Below, piece by piece: positions 33,545 through 34,391 of a DNA stretch of 34,391 nucleotides. Numbering within the stretch: position 1 is the stretch's first letter; every line of letters starts with the position of its first letter. The stretch covers positions 1 through 34,391 of the forward strand of contig NZ_PEAX01000009.1 of assembly GCF_002807685.1 (NCBI RefSeq), written 5' to 3'. The notes under the pieces are model-generated. The model ran no database searches and was not told the DNA's origin. It worked only from the letters and a program-made list of their open reading frames with translations. Source of the DNA: Neoalteromonas flava (GTDB lineage: Bacteria > Pseudomonadota > Gammaproteobacteria > Enterobacterales > Alteromonadaceae). The position numbers and the translations under genes are program-made.

Positions 33545-33663
33545 CAGTGCGCCTATTCACTTTCCCGAGCCGCTGTAAATACTTCCCTTTAGGCTTAAGC
33601 GCCGTCTCCCCGCCCTCCGAACTAGAATCACGTGATAGTTGGGCTGTACACCATTGCTAGCCG
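33545..33663 (+). repeat. Diverged repeat unit, copy A
   Basis: The first 52 bases match copy B at 48 positions (33545-33596 versus 33829-33880), and a later 50-base block (from CCTCCGA to CTAGCCG, 33614-33663) matches 33932-33982 loosely. Copy A lacks the middle palindromic stretch seen in copy B. Confidence 0.8.
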
Positions 33664-33828
33664 TTGCATTGGGGAGTGAGTTTATCAGCAAACTGTTGGA
33701 GCCATGGATGGCGACATCAAGCGTATATGGACGTATTCACCGCGGGTTTGCTGGGAAATTCGCTTCCCTATGCAAAAAGCGGGAATCAAAGAACCAAAGC
33801 CTGACTCTCCGTTGCCCGCTCTCCCGGC

Positions 33829-33982
33829 CAGTGCGCCTATTCATTTTCCCGAGCCGCCGTAGATACTTCCCTGTAGGCTTGCTCGCTGGCTCCCTGCCAG
33901 CGACACTCGGGAACCTGAACAGTCACCCCGGCCTCCGAGCTGAAATTGCGGAAATAGTTCAGCTGCACACCAACGCTAGCCG
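33829..33982 (+). repeat. Diverged repeat unit, copy B, with inner palindrome
   Basis: This is a second copy of the unit at 33545-33663, with an extra segment holding CGCTGGC-TCCCT-GCCAGCG (33884-33902). It reads as a non-coding element, possibly of a family scattered in the genome. Confidence 0.8.
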
Positions 33983-34226
33983 CTGTGTAGATAGGGGTAT
34001 GTAAGCAGAAACTGTCACCAGCAAGGATGCCGGTGCTCAAGCTTACAAGGGTGAAGGCCGTCTCGAGACGAGCACTGCTCGGCTAGGCCTGAACGACACG
34101 CCAAGGACGGCGTGGCTGGGCGTAGTACCATGGATGGGTTCACACGATGGATGCCGATAGTACTCGACCTGCGCAATAGGCGAAAATCGAAGAAAGAAAG
34201 TTCACTGCTCGATGGGTTTGGAGATC

Positions 34227-34240
34227 CCTGCGTGCGCAGG
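34227..34240. repeat. Short GC-rich palindrome in a REP-like context
   Basis: CCTGCG-TG-CGCAGG lies within GGAGATCCCTGCGTGCGC and is followed by AATGACA; this pattern is well known from dispersed proteobacterial repeats that give spurious ORFs on the reverse strand. Confidence 0.65.
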
Positions 34241-34260
34241 AATGACAGTAACACGTGCAA

Positions 34261-34290
34261 TAAAAAAGGCCGCTAATGCGGCCTTCTTCA
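34261..34290 (-). terminator. Rho-independent terminator of tuf
   Basis: AAGGCCGC-(TAAT)-GCGGCCTT, perfect 8-bp stem, with T-run on the minus strand directly after it. It lies about 33 bases past the tuf stop. Confidence 0.93.
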
Positions 34291-34318
34291 ATTTCTAGTG
34301 TTATCTAGAGTTGAACAA

Positions 34319-34391
34319 TTAGTCCAAAATCTTAGATACAACACCCGCACCTACTGTACGGCCACCTTCACGGATTGCGAAGCGTAAACCT
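34319..34391 (-). CDS. tuf: Elongation factor Tu, 3' end only (partial)
   Basis: The last 23 codons and stop are in the window: the translated tail is GLRFAIREGGRTVGAG followed by VVSKILD. This matches the conserved C-terminus of EF-Tu, the GTPase that delivers aminoacyl-tRNA to the ribosome, and points to a gammaproteobacterial copy. The gene enters from the right edge on the minus strand and ends with a strong terminator. The upstream part is outside the window, so whether this is tufA or tufB cannot be told. Confidence 0.96.
   Translation of the reverse strand, partial: GLRFAIREGGRTVGAGVVSKILD

Larger units (their letters stand above)
33411..34318. other. Gene-free, repeat-bearing intergenic region
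   Basis: About 900 bases without a credible gene; ORFs here are short and lack start signals. The region holds two diverged copies of a long unit (33545-33663 and 33829-33982), a short palindrome (33884-33902), a GC-rich inverted repeat (34227-34240) and the tuf terminator. The promoter of the binding-protein operon must lie near 33420-33540. Confidence 0.75.

Noticed and set aside
33639-34260. ORFs of 67-121 aa in the repeat region
   Set aside because: They overlap each other on both strands, have no ribosome sites, and consist of repeat sequence known to give spurious ORFs.

Overview
The window looks like a piece of chromosome from a marine gammaproteobacterium, most likely of the Alteromonadales/Shewanella/Vibrio kind. 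This is inferred from the VC_2705-type symporter pair, a CrbS/CrbR acetate switch, a gammaproteobacterial EF-Tu C-terminus at the right edge and a sedentary-type integron cassette array at the left edge. No rRNA, tRNA, CRISPR array, transposase or integron integrase is visible.

Layout. (1) About 1-2930 is an array of integron gene cassettes, all reading rightward. Small ORFs alternate with attC sites; five attC sites are clear and two are degenerate. The products are mostly small membrane proteins or have no recognised family; one is an XRE regulator with a membrane tail. (2) About 2928-6250 holds small membrane, lipoprotein or outer-membrane genes of unknown function, including a DUF4870 protein. 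(3) 6251-9011 is an enzyme group: a GNAT overlapping a PaiB-like flavin-binding protein, a glutathione S-transferase and two more GNATs. (4) 9014-10828 (minus) is a 7TMR-DISM diguanylate cyclase. (5) 11377-19734 is an acetate-related block. On the minus strand, DUF4212 and an ActP-like symporter are followed, past a terminator, by a cNMP/CBS/DUF294 protein and a DnaQ-like exonuclease. Divergent from these is the large hybrid sensor kinase CrbS, which carries a symporter-like sensor domain. (6) 19788-22155 is an AT-richer insert: GrpB-like, unknown and esterase genes. (7) 22341-27275 holds an outer-membrane protein, the acs-crbR operon and a divergent DcaP-like porin. (8) 27484-33410 (minus) holds a Na/Pi cotransporter, an aldo/keto reductase and a three-gene operon (periplasmic binding-type protein, porin, HAMP-PAS-GGDEF cyclase). 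(9) 33411-34318 is non-coding and repeat-rich. (10) The 3' end of tuf, with its terminator, closes the window.

How the genes may work together. CrbS is expected to sense acetate or a related metabolite and to activate CrbR, which turns on acetyl-CoA synthetase. The DUF4212/ActP-like pair would import the substrate and the DcaP-like porin may admit it through the outer membrane. Three copies of a GACTTT(R)G-type motif lie upstream of acs, of the porin and of DUF4212-actP. They are candidate shared operators, which is an inference from position and sequence. Functions rest on motifs read by eye; no database search was possible.
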